Shown here: positions 44,496 to 56,149 of the stretch, piece after piece | Layout of the letters: each line of letters starts with the position of its first letter | How positions within the stretch are numbered: position 1 is the first letter of the stretch | Origin: Paramacrobiotus metropolitanus | Lineage: Eukaryota; Tardigrada; Eutardigrada; Parachela; Macrobiotidae | Direction: 5' to 3' | Assembly: GCF_019649055.1 (NCBI RefSeq) | Contig: NW_026570310.1 | Coordinates: 186,001 to 250,000 of the forward strand | Length of the DNA: 64,000 nt | Notes under the pieces: model-generated | Told to the model about the DNA's origin: nothing | Database searches by the model: none | The model's input: the letters and a program-made list of their open reading frames with translations, nothing else | Made by a program: the position numbers and the translations under genes

Positions 44496-45630
44496 TCAAA
44501 TCTCCGACTGGGTAACGGAGCGAATTCGCCAAATATTTCCCTCCTCCAGTAAAACCGTGAAACGGGCCCGCAAGGCAAAGCCCCAATGAACCTTCACGAA
44601 GACCAGTGACTGGGTCAGAACCAAACACTCGTGAGTTGTTAACCCGACAGGTTGATAATCCGTTTTAAAATGCTCGGAAAGAACCTCTACACGAGTTTTA
44701 TAAATGCCCTGGAGCTTTCTTGTGATGGCTATCGTACTGTCGTACGCTGACCAATAATCGGATTTTATAAGTCCGTCGGGGCTCTTCCAGTTTCGACCGT
44801 TAACCATTACTTGGTAACGCGCGTCGGTTCTTTCTTGCATGCCCTGTTCATATCTCCCGACTTCTTGCCTGAGCAGGGCGTACACTGCCCATTATTCTGC
44901 ACCCGCACAAGCGTTTCTGCCGGCAAACATTGTGGAACCTGTCCCTCGAGCTGCGCTTCGGCGCCGGTAGCTTCTGACCTTTCTACGCTGAGGTTTTCGT
45001 TGTAGGATGTATTCCACATAGAGGGTATGTTGTATGCCGTTATGTAACGTAGGGCCTGTGACGCATGTATCGATCCGCCTGCATGCATGTTCTCAATCTT
45101 TCCAGAAAGATCCTGATGGCTGGTGCAATAGTTGCAAGCCACCAGTATAAAATTTGCATTTGCAGACCGGCCCAAAAAAGATGCATAATCCGTATCCGCG
45201 GTGAGGCACTATACTTCCCTTTGGAGAGTTTAACAAACTTTGTTTCTCAATGCTAAGTCTGCCCGATATTCGTGCCAAGTGCATTTCTGCTTACGTACAG
45301 CGTTGTTCCGGCGTGCTTGCGTCCATATTTTGTTTACGGTAACAGTCCTTTGAACAGTGTCATGTGAACACCGTTTATGCTGCGCTCTGAAACATCCGTG
45401 AGAAATCTTGTGCCTGGAATGAGTCCGCGCCAACCCAGTGCTAATGATTTTTGGTTAGAGATGATGGGGATATTAACCATACTGCTGTTTGACAGCAGCC
45501 TTATCCGGGTGCTTTCTGCGCATGTGTCTGAAGCAGTTTTTTTCTGTGTTGATCCGTGTGTACATCCAACTACCGGGAACATAAGCCTGGTGTCCTGTGG
45601 ACAAAAAAACATTTCTACGTGGTCCACCAT
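44496..45630 (-). pseudogene. Unrecognised broken coding region, possibly from a virus-like element
   Basis: Four successive minus-strand open frames (45334-45630, 45230-45433, 44807-45175, 44496-44885) are protein-like: ESTRIRLLSNSSMVNIPII, then SMWNTSYNENLSVERSEA, then DARYQVMVNGRNWKSPDG and KTDYQPVGLTTHECLVL. Consecutive frames in one direction over 1.1 kb suggest one gene of about 350 codons, now broken in several places. Its style (beta-rich, many polar turns) would fit a capsid-type protein, but I do not recognise a family and give that idea little weight. Confidence 0.3.
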
Positions 45631-48600
45631 TACTGAACGCGCTGGATATTATGATCTACGAAAACAAAAGTAAAGTAAATGGATTATTAAATTATCGTTT
45701 TTTTGTTTCATTTTGTGAGCTACTGGTATGGGTCGCCTCGCGTTGATCCCTACGCCCTAGTTGTCGGAATTCTTTCGCGCACCGCAGACGCGGGACGGAC
45801 TTTTCCTCCTACAACGCAAGGGAAACCACTGTTATGATAAAGTACCACGCCCATTTTCTGGTGGATTGGCAACACGAAACGTGAATGAATAATGAATAAA
45901 TTTAAAGACAATCCCTGCCCCAGCAGTTACAAATAAATTAAGCGTAATAAGGAGCATTACTTCTCAAGCGACAAGAACACCCGTACGTCGCAGACCGCGC
46001 CAGAAAACCAACTGAAAGCAAACCATCTGAAAACCAAAAATTTCACTGGTGTAATTGCCAGTTTGTTCGGCCACCCGGTATATTGTAGCCGCGGTTTTCC
46101 TAAATGACCGGCTCATACAGCGACGTGCAATGATGCACCATCTCAGGTAAATCGATAATTGATTTACCCGGGACAAAATGTTTTCACAAACGATTATTAT
46201 GTTTTTTTAAGGATAACATTTAATATTGTCAGACGTGCATGTACTGCTCAGTAAACCTCTAAAGGTCACTCGTGGACACCATGATGATGCGACTGGATAA
46301 TCGTTCTTTGGTTGCTGGTTCGTGCATACCGATTACCAACCTTGGTATGTTTCTGTTTTGACACAGACGCGGTTTCTTCTGGTCATAACTTACACAACCC
46401 ACTGGAGTATCGTTCATACGCACAGAGATTCAACATAACCGATATAAACTTACTGAGATGAGCCCTTTCGCATATATCTTCGCATGCGCGTGCTACCTTA
46501 ACAATTTATGTCGATCAGTAAGGCGAAGGCAAATAACGTTGGTGACGACTGTAAATGGTATGCGGAAATAATAGTGTTGCAACATTGTGGAAGCAATAAT
46601 CCTACCAAAAGCTACTGTAACATGAGTGATCATGTTTAGGTGTACAGTATATTGTTATGTGACATGCAGAAGTGAACAATGTGGCAAGGACCTTCTAATT
46701 TGTACTCGAAAACTACGAATCAATCAAGCAACACAATGAAACTTGAAGAACGCGAACAAATCTGAGAAGCAGCCAATCAAATGCGTTTCAGTGAATATCT
46801 CACTGGTCTTAAAATTATTTAACGAAATGGGTTTAGTCACCAAATTTGTTTGACATCCAACGCAACTTGGCTATTGTAGACGCCACGAGAGCTCTATGCG
46901 CAATGCCGAAAGCAACCTCGCCCAGTACCATTCGTATGGTCCCATTTGTTTAGCAGAAAAGACGCCAGACGAGCCCACACGTCGGTTATTCGGTCAAGAG
47001 ATGATGGAGCCTTCGACGGAGTGTTCTGGGCATCCACCTCCATAGGAATGCCGGGATTTTCCATGTGATTAGGTGGATCATCTGGTTCAAGAGGAATCTC
47101 AGCCGTTGCCTGTTGCCCCAAGGATCGGCATCCTCGGACCCAAGCTGGTAGACCGCGACACAGATTGTCGCCTCCATAGCTTCGCACATATTGAGAGCGA
47201 CGCGAGCGAGATCCTCCGCAGAAACGTTTTCAAGCATTCGCTTTCCAATGCCAATATTTTTGCATCCTTTATTTTCTGGTTTTTGGAAATGTCAAATCGC
47301 TGTTTTTCACGGGTATTTCAGTTAAAAAAACCAAGACCTGATTCCAAAAATTGTCCTGGATGGCATGGAATGGCCCAGCAATAACGAGATCCTTGCTCCG
47401 TCTGCTGCCACAGTAGCGCACAGCGGGCGGCAAAATGTTTCCTGATAAACACTTACAACCCCAGAAAGTATGAATATAAGAAACTCGCCACAATGCATCA
47501 GGATTTTTTGTTTCTTGTATATTTTCGAACACAATTTACTCTACATTTTTGACCATCGAAGATCGAGCGTGGGCCTTTAGTCATTCTGTTAAATTCCATA
47601 AATATCAAACCCGATGCATTCAGTCCTAACATAGGCTTTGCTGACCAGAGCGGTTTCGTTTCCTATTAACACTACAGATAAAAGCTGTATCTAAGAAATA
47701 AACGTTTCAAGAGGTGGATTCAAAAAAACTTCAAATCAATTCAAAAAAAATCACTGAAGGTATTCGAGCTAAGTTTATAAAAAGTTTGCATTCTTGGATT
47801 ATTTTTGGCCTTGAAATGCCAGGAACGTGATGCGTTAGCTTTCCACCAAAACGATTTGACAAAAATTTTATTTTTATTATTCATCATTCTTGCGCGATCT
47901 GTCTCCGGCAGCATCATGACTAATGGCAATGATCATTACAAGCCGAGACACAGCTTTACTCAGTATTAACAGGACCGGGAGCGCCGATCTATCTGTAGTC
48001 TTCATTCACATGAACAATACCCTTGGACATATTTCGGATGATGTTAAACATTCCAACTCCAGGCCATGTCTAGCCAAATTTCATCTGTGTCAACAAGTTC
48101 TGCAGAAAACCGTTGTCTTAAGTTTTAAAAAGAAAGCGACGTAATTCACGAAACCTTTCCTGACTTTCCTGACTTTTCGTTTTGAACCCAAACCAGAAGG
48201 TTATTTTTATTATTTGTAGTACGCTGTAACCGGCTTTGCCTGCACCACCTCCTTAATTGCGTCGTAGAGTGATCGTTCTTTGGCCATATGTTGGCATACA
48301 CTCTGCCAACAACTCTACAAGCAGGTCCATTTGTAAACCATGCGGTGTGCACACACCATGCGCTGATCGAGAATGCGTCCAAAGCTTGTTTCTAATACTT
48401 CCAAGAGGATTCCTGCGTTCAAAATATTTCCGATGTCTGCATGTGCTTAAACACGTTGCCCTTGTACCAGTCCGACCACAGCTAACTGTCGCCAGGCTAA
48501 TGAAGAAGTCGTCAAAGTTTTAAACTCCAATCAACATGTTATACTTGACGAATCGTTTGAACTTTGGGTGCAAACTCAAATTTGCCAGCTGGTAAGTGTC

Positions 48601-49040
48601 GCTAGAATGCTCCGTTACTGCTGCGCTGTTTACTTACTGCGGTACTTTTTAAGTCAGCTGTTTAATTGTAATCGTCGTTGTCGTTGACTGTAGCAGCGTT
48701 ACTGCTGATATAATGATTTTGGTGGTAAATACGGCTGCGCCTGTGAATTAATAATGCAGCTGGTGCATGATGGGCATGCTGGTCCGGGTTATTCGAATTT
48801 AGGGCCAATATTATTATGCTCGTATTCTCCTTTCAGGACAAATATGCAGGTGCTGAGCATGCCGAGCATACATTCCGCACAAACTGCGTATCGGCGCAAG
48901 GGTGCAGGAAAATTACTGTTTTCGTTCCGTTTTCGTGTTTTCGCTGAGTGGTGTTTGTCAAAAGAGTTGTTATTAAGCGGATTACGGCGTTTTGTGTGAT
49001 CATCAGTTTTCCGACGATTAAAGAATTATACATAACGTGA
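45631..49040. other. No gene recognised
   Basis: Two overlapping minus frames at 46894-47237 look protein-like (SAEDLARVALNMCEAMEA; GIPMEVDAQNTPSKAPSS) but match nothing I know. The rest is AT-rich with short frames only. Confidence 0.3.
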
Positions 49041-50918
49041 GTTACTTCACAACCGGGGCCGAAACCTTCTGGTTGGAAACACCAGTGACCTATAGAATTT
49101 AGTCTGACAACGCGCTAGGTTTCTAGACCTAGACCTTGTGATAAGAAATTAAAACTTTAACTACATCATGCACCCTGGAGCCAGTGGCACTGTCACAAGA
49201 AGAAAACGGTACTACCATCTTGTCAATGCTCGCTCCCTTTGGGAATAGTAGACGCAAAGTATGGGTTAAAAGGGGACGTTACCTTTGTTTGGAACCCATA
49301 GAAATCCTTGACGATCAATAATGCAGCTTCGTTAAACTGGTCGAAAACGACGCTGAAGCGATTCAGTTGGACACGGATAACATAGTAAAGATCCGAGACT
49401 CAGACCGTCAAACTGACATAGTTAATAAGTTGGAAAAGGCAGAACCAACTGTTCCTTTCCGGTAACGGTATACCGCGCAAGCCGAGGATTTAAAGACGTC
49501 CTTGTAAGTATTTAATGGTTGAATACCTACTCGCATCAGACGGCGCTTGCAATAACAAGAAACAAACGATCGGACCCAGAGGACGACGAACGGGCCCGAA
49601 GAATGCAACAATTTGCGCAGTTACAGAAAACAGAGGCACGGAACCAGCGAACAAGACCGAAAAGTAGGTCGGAAGTGACTGTGAGGCAAAGGCCACATTA
49701 CACAAGAAACAAACGCGTTGGCTTGTTTGACCCAGCGGGTATATCCAATGCCATACTTCCATTCCGTGCCAACAGAATCCACGAACGCGCAGTACACGCA
49801 ACCTGTGTATGAAACTCAAACCTAGGCAACATATCAACAGGTTTAACAGCGCGCCCCAAAATCACCTCGGGGTTACGGACACAATTATCCACAACTAGAC
49901 CGAACGGCAATAAGCTATCAATAGTTATCAACATAGCTATACGACTATAGCTATCAATACGGCCGTAGCAATAACTGGGTACTACAGGCCGCCAATGAAA
50001 TTCACGCAGAAGAAACTTCAATGACAACAACAGTCCAGTAAATTTTCACTACTAAACCATCCGCTGAACGGTCGAAAAAGAAAAGGCGAAAAAGCAATAA
50101 AAAGAAACCTAAGCCTTTGCGCGAAGAATCAATACTCCCTTGACTAAGATAGCTCAGAACTCACCATGTGGATGATGGACCTGTTTGAAGATATGGGCGC
50201 TGAAATAGCGGAAGAAGTAAATGCAGTGGATTGTGTTAAGCGCCTGAATCGATTGAGTATTGCATTAATCAACGCATTATGGAGTAATCGACGCATTATG
50301 CGTAGTGTGATGGACCTTTTTGGTCAGTTAGCTGCAATTGAAAATTCTAACGAACAGACGACCAATGAAGGGAAGGGAACCCGATTTATGTCCTCGTGAG
50401 ATGCGGGATTGACGGTAAACACGGGCGTAATGAAACACTACTTCTTGCTAAATTTGAGAACACAGTTGGTTGTAACTACCGTGTTTGTTCTTCTCGGATT
50501 CTTTGTGTTTATTTCATGCTGGGTCATCGGTTTCCGAAAATGTGTATCACGGATCGGCTCTTGCAAACCATCACGGAGACAACGAGAATCCGTCAACGGC
50601 CAGTCATATATCGACCAACCGGGTCGGCCCGGGACGTTGAATACACGGAAGAGCTTGAGAATATATGTAACGATGAAAACAAGGAGCAATCACCACCGTA
50701 TCGGCTCCATGGCAGTGAACTGTGCCGAAGTATTCTCGAGCTCATCAAAGTGCCTGCACAATATCAGCACGATGAAACCTTCTATTGTGTTTCTCCTTTT
50801 ATTATGCGCGTTCATCTGTGACCCAGCAATTAACGGAGAAATCGTCCCTAAGGCTGTTGCTAGCTTGCTGGCCGTAGTTAGAGTTCATAACTGTTTGAAC
50901 TTTGACGGAATGGGCTAA
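49040..50918 (+). other. Possible old LTR-retroelement debris with a membrane-span ORF
   Basis: ccggggccgaaaccttctgg near 49052 resembles a decayed primer site like those at 24213 and 28131. A basic open frame follows at 49519-49812 (DDERARRMQQFAQLQKTEAR). Further on, 50409-50918 has a hydrophobic span (QLVVTTVFVLLGFFVFISCW) followed by basic residues. The order could be gag-like then envelope-like, but no defining motif is present. Low confidence. Confidence 0.2.
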
Positions 50919-51419
50919 AAGAAGTGCTCAATGGAAACGCCACTCTAAATTGACTCTAAATTGAAAACAGAAAAACTTCGAAGTTTCCAAAAATTAGGTC
51001 GTTATGCGAAGAATCTGATGTTATTGTGCGATGACTTTAAAATCGTGAACTGAGAGAATAATTGAATGCCGAATGCGGGTACCGAAAACTCTATTGCCGC
51101 TGGATAATCAGTTGACCAGCACTCACTGTACTCTGTTCGCGTTTAAATTCCCAAATACAGCCGGAAGTACCGTTTAATCTGCACCTGCACATTACTATAC
51201 TTTATTATGGTCAATCAATTTTAAGATTTCATGGCAACACTTGGCTTTATTCATGCGTATACTTGGTTGTGACTGAATTTGCTATTAATTACCGAAGAAG
51301 AACGATCACACGATTTTTTTCCTGAATTTTATTAGTAAATTCTCCCCGTACCAGGTACAATAACGTATCACAACACAAGCACCAAGATTAATATTTTTGG
51401 ATTTACATTTCACACCGCT

Positions 51420-52247
51420 TTCTACATTACTTTCCGGGGCCGAATCGCTGTCAGTCGCGTTGCCCGAACCGTTTTCACTCTATTCCGACTGTCCATCAAC
51501 ACCCGCTTGCTGCGCAGCTCCTGCCTGGATAGCCAGTTGCTGAATACGCTGACCTTCAAGTACATCAACAATATCCGGATGTAAAAAGCAGTATTGACGC
51601 CGTAATTCATAGGAAATTTCGGTCGGTTGTTTACTGAATAATTTGTTGAAATCCTATCTTGGCGAAAGCGTTCCATCATTAAAAGGAAGTTTTGATAAGT
51701 ACAATCGCGGATCGCGCTTAATAGCTGGGTTTGATCTGGATTGATACGCTTCAGACACAGCAAGTTTGTCGTCAGAATCTGCGATGCGAAAACGCGGTGG
51801 AGACCGGTTACGCTCCGATCCCACTGACTGCACTTCGTATTCTTTTGCGCCCGAGTCATCAAAACTGGTTTCTTCGTCTTCATTTACTCGCCCTGGGCGC
51901 TGACGCACCGGCGAAGGATTGCCGGTCTTTCTGGCAAAAGAATGCAACGGGCATCGATAGCAAACTGGAAAACACCCAAGGGAACCCCGTAAATACACGG
52001 AAAAATACTGTGCATAAGTAGTGTAATTTCAACAACATTCGACATTTTTTATCAGTTCATTGATTCATACTGATCTCATGGACTCTCTACCTGAACTACC
52101 TGAACTGGATGCCGAAGACGGTGGAGTAGAGTTATCCCGGCGGCGAGGCAGATGTGCTCGCCGAACACCCTGCAAAAACCCACTTGACGTACTCGGTTGG
52201 TACTGATCAGCCATGTTGCTGTGATACCGCCTACAGGCAATTGGCAC
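51420..52247 (-). CDS. Unrecognised coding-like region, two adjoining segments
   Basis: Minus strand: 52247-52065 encodes an Arg/Ser/Pro-rich stretch (MADQYQPSTSSGFLQGVRRA; SSASSSGSSGRESMRS). 51998-51654 encodes GRVNEDEETSFDDSGAKEYE, RNRSPPRFRIADSDDKLAVS and RDPRLYLSKLPFNDG. A gtatga donor-like and a ttatgcacag acceptor-like word between them would join in frame across about 62 nt. The coding look continues downstream to about 51480 (EISYELRRQYCFLHPDIVDV). It is disordered and charged. I do not recognise it and cannot say whether it is host or element. Confidence 0.35.
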
Positions 52248-55200
52248 CTCAGAAAACGTGATGCATTCGACTCTGGAATCGGCGTTGGTCGTCGCCGAAA
52301 ATCACGCGAACTGGCTGATGATGCACCAGAGAAAGAATCAGCTGCAGGGGGGTGCTTAACGGTTCTTTCCTAACTGTGCCCTTAATTCTGCGGCTAACAT
52401 GATTCTAGCTGGCCGCGGCGGATTGGGAAACTGCCCGGTTCCGGTATTCTATACAACAAATTAGCAATACTGACCCCAACGATAATTAAAACACCAACAG
52501 CGAGAAACTTGAAATTTAAAAATTCAGCACCGGTGTGCACCTAATTGGAATGTACGTGAAAAGCCAGCGTAGAAGCCAGCATACGGCACATGACGTAAGT
52601 CAGCTCCAAAACTCGAATATCAAATTTAAAGTTACATGACAGCCGTTTACCATACCCGCTTGGCATTTCCGCAACTTTTTTACCGTAAAAATCATTTCTG
52701 TTTTTATCAAATTCGGTAGTCTTCGGCCGGAAATTGACTCAACCGGAACCGCCAACCGGATGATCCGGAACCAGCCGAGTAAGATCAAACAAATAATGCT
52801 AGCCGGCCCAATGGGGCACGCGATAATCTGCCGGTAAAATTACTCGTAACAAAGCTAAGCAGAGCTGATGTTAGCTTGTGGCGATGAAGTAGTTCATCAG
52901 AAACTACCAGCCGTTAAAAAGCGAGCGATCACTAATAAGCCACCGGTAACGCGAAATCGGTGTACCACGCCCGCTGTTAGCTATTCGCACCGCACACTGG
53001 CGGTATCAGGATCAAACTCTGTTTAATTCGAGTGAAGCGGGATCGCAGCGAAGGGAATTCGAATATGATTGTGGACAACCGTTCGACACTGTGCCAGGGT
53101 ACCATACGCACACCTGCGATGTCATCGTCCGCAACGCTTCCATTTGCACTGGGGCCTTGATCAGTGCATTATGGAGCCACCCTTGGATGGAAAAGTTTAA
53201 CGATGCCTGGAATGTTTTAACAAGGCTGCACATCCTGAAATGTCCTTATATTGTCATTTTAATCATTCCGATGACGACACCGCTCAGATTTTTCAGGTAT
53301 GATACCTTATCCGTAACGCGAACTGCTACAGTTAGATATTGATCTTTTGCCGAAACATTTCTTCCCCATGGTCCAAACGCGTATGCGCATCTCCTTCGGA
53401 TTTTTAGCAATAAAATCGCTTACGACTACGCGCTTTTTTATTTTTTTTTGATAAATTATTACGCTGATTAACTCGACCGGGCATGCATTGTTCTTCGCTA
53501 ATCGGCACTAGACATCCCAAAATCCGAGATCATCGCTAACCGATTCAGGTAGTAGCTTTTCCGGCAAAACAACGGCAAACATCTTTACCCCATTTATTTT
53601 GTTTATTTTTCCCTGAAGAGATTTTCGCCACTAAATGTGATGGGTTTTGAATTCAAAAGTTTTGTTTTTATACTTACTGAAGAGGATTTGTACCATTTGA
53701 TAAAAAATCTCAGGGGCTCAAGTCCTGTATCGTGTATTGCTAAAACTAGGGCAGAATACGGACATCCTGAGTGCAAAAGAGTATACGGTGTACACCCCTT
53801 GCTCATACTGATCAAAGAGAGTGACCACCTTACTAATACTGATCTGAAAGAGTGGCTACATTACTGAACTGGAATGATGTATATTTACCGACCCGAAACA
53901 GTCTGTAACATATCGTTACTGACCTAAAACGACAGTGATGAGAAAGCTGACGAGAAAAGCAGGAGCGCTTTGACGGTATTATTGAGGATGAAGGAACTGA
54001 ATCTACCGGTAATGATGTTCAAAAAGTTTTTGGGATGAAGACGACACAGAATCCATCAAAAGAAATTTGTCTTCAATTTTGAATCCGACTTTGACGCAGA
54101 CCGATACAGTCACCCTTAATATTTTGGAATAGCGGCATTAAATCCATTGGCAGGTCCGCTTGGTTTGAGTCCGTTGGCAGGTATTCCAACTTAATTGATG
54201 AATTCCCATATATTAGCTCCTTATCGTATTTCATTATGGTGTAACTGGCATTGAGATTCGGTCCATGCTTGACACAGTTTTTTCTCCATTCGCCCGCCGA
54301 GTGATACTTTATTCATGCTAATAAATACTTTTTTTCAAAGAGAAGTCCGACTGCACCTGTTGCAGTGCTTTTTGATGCTTCAACGGCCGCAAAAGTACTG
54401 AAAACATGCCCCGGAATGCCTCGGTAACAACAAAAGCCTCCTATTGGCGAAATCCAATAGGCAATACATAGAGGTCAGCATCAAACACGGCGATTTTCTT
54501 ATGAGAAACCTGTAGTATAAAATTAATAAAGAACAAGCAAGGTAAACAATATAGGATTAATAAGGAACAAAATATTCGAAAACACAAACATAGCAGTTTT
54601 TACGACATGAATAAATCATTCTTAGAGGGTTCGATGACACGTCAGAAGATTTTTGTTTCCGCGACATGCCCCTGATTTTTTAACGTTTATCAGCTCTCTC
54701 TTTGACTTGATCGGATGCTGGCCCGATTAATAACAAGACATAGGCACTAGAGCATTTTCTTGCATTCCCGAATCCGTAATTAAATAGATGACGGACCTAA
54801 TTTAATCTTGAGTCGATTATTCTTGATAATTTCACACCAGCACCTACACGTATAAATTTTAGCGCCGGAAACAGCTCTGCCTACAGTAAACGATGCACAG
54901 GGAATTCTGTGGACTTTTCATTAAGTGTGACCAGGTTAACGCTGCTAGTTGGTTTGTGCGTACAGAACGTAATTGCGACAGAGCAGTCCTTAATATATAA
55001 TTCTACACCTCGCGCATAAAGCATTTTTGATAGCACTTCAGAAATGACTACGCTCCTGGAATACTTTTGATTTGACCCTACCATTCCGAAATAACTGACA
55101 AAACAGTTTGTTTTGCAGCCTCGTAGTCATAGCAGTTAACACTTGTGACGCATTTCGTGATCTGCGGAAATTCTTCCGAAACTTCACTCAAACAAATGGC

Positions 55201-55960
55201 TTTGTCGAACTCAAAGGGTAACATTACGGATACGGAAGTTTCTGAGTAGAACAACACTGCGATTTTCCTCTTTATGGGCATAACTTGCTCGGCTTTATCG
55301 GCAATGTTCTGCCACCGGCTGAGGCTTCGGCTCCTCAAAAGCGAACTGCAAAGTGTGTGGGCAATTTTTCGTTGATATCAGCTTTTGTATATCAGGTATC
55401 AGGCCTTAGAAAATCATTCTTGAAAAACTTTAAACTTCGTGATGACCAAGCATTCCATGTTTTCCATTGCGTTGGACTCGATGATTGTGAGGAGAAACCT
55501 ACATTTCCGCATGGCTTCAGTGACCATAAGAATTTTGATGTTGGCTAGGTCTTTCAAGAATCCAAATGCTGTTTTATTCTTTTTTTTTAATATACTGATG
55601 GGGAGGGTAAAAAACTACGCTAGATGGCTTTGCTGGCAAAGGAACTGGATTAAAATGGAACTGTGTGTATTTGACTCGCATACCTCCAGCATCATGGGGC
55701 TACGTTCGAGCATCGCTCCATCCAGTAAGTTCAGGGTGTCGAAATTTAACGAGCGACCACTTCGAACAAAGGACTTCTTTACCTCATCGAAATCCAGGAT
55801 ATCCTCAGGGTAGCCATTTTGGGCGATCCCTTTTGCCTTACAAAATTTATCGATAAAAGAAAATTAAATATACATTTGCATCCTCCATAACAAACTTTTA
55901 GTCAAATACGTCCGGTGTCAGACTCATAACTGTACACTTTAGGTCCGCACGACACGAAGT
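52248..55960. other. No gene recognised
   Basis: Short open frames on both strands only. Minus frames at 54881-55084 and 55078-55338 are protein-like (IAVLFYSETSVSVMLPFEFD) but unassigned. Confidence 0.35.
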
Positions 55961-56149
55961 TTACAATGTGGCTTTTTCCAGCCTGAGGTGGGTTGTTCCA
56001 ATCACCCAGAACGCTTCCTGTTTCCGGCAACCAGCCCCGGGGAGCTGAATAAACACTACGGAGTCGGTATCGTAAGACATGAGTCGCTCTCCGAGCTTCT
56101 CCATCAAGTTCAGCAGGGCAAGGCGGGCGTTAGCCGTTGTTGCAAGCAA
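55961..56149 (-). pseudogene. Polinton-type DNA polymerase B fossil, palm motif C
   Basis: The frame reads ANARLALLNLMEKLGERLMS followed by YDTDSVVFI. This is the helix and the YxDTDS catalytic motif of family B polymerases, in the spacing seen in Polinton polymerases (..ARL.L...I..L..R..YYDTDSVIF). About 60 residues are recognisable. The coding look continues weakly toward 55600. It is a broken, old fossil, separate from the pieces at 3 kb and 13-17 kb. Confidence 0.65.

Noticed and set aside
46894-47237. PMEVDAQNT frame as a relative of the young LTR element's ORFs, which also contain MEVD
   Set aside because: Only a four-residue word is shared; no wider similarity could be seen.
49519-49812. 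Basic 97-aa frame as a confident gag
   Set aside because: No gag motif; charge alone is not enough.
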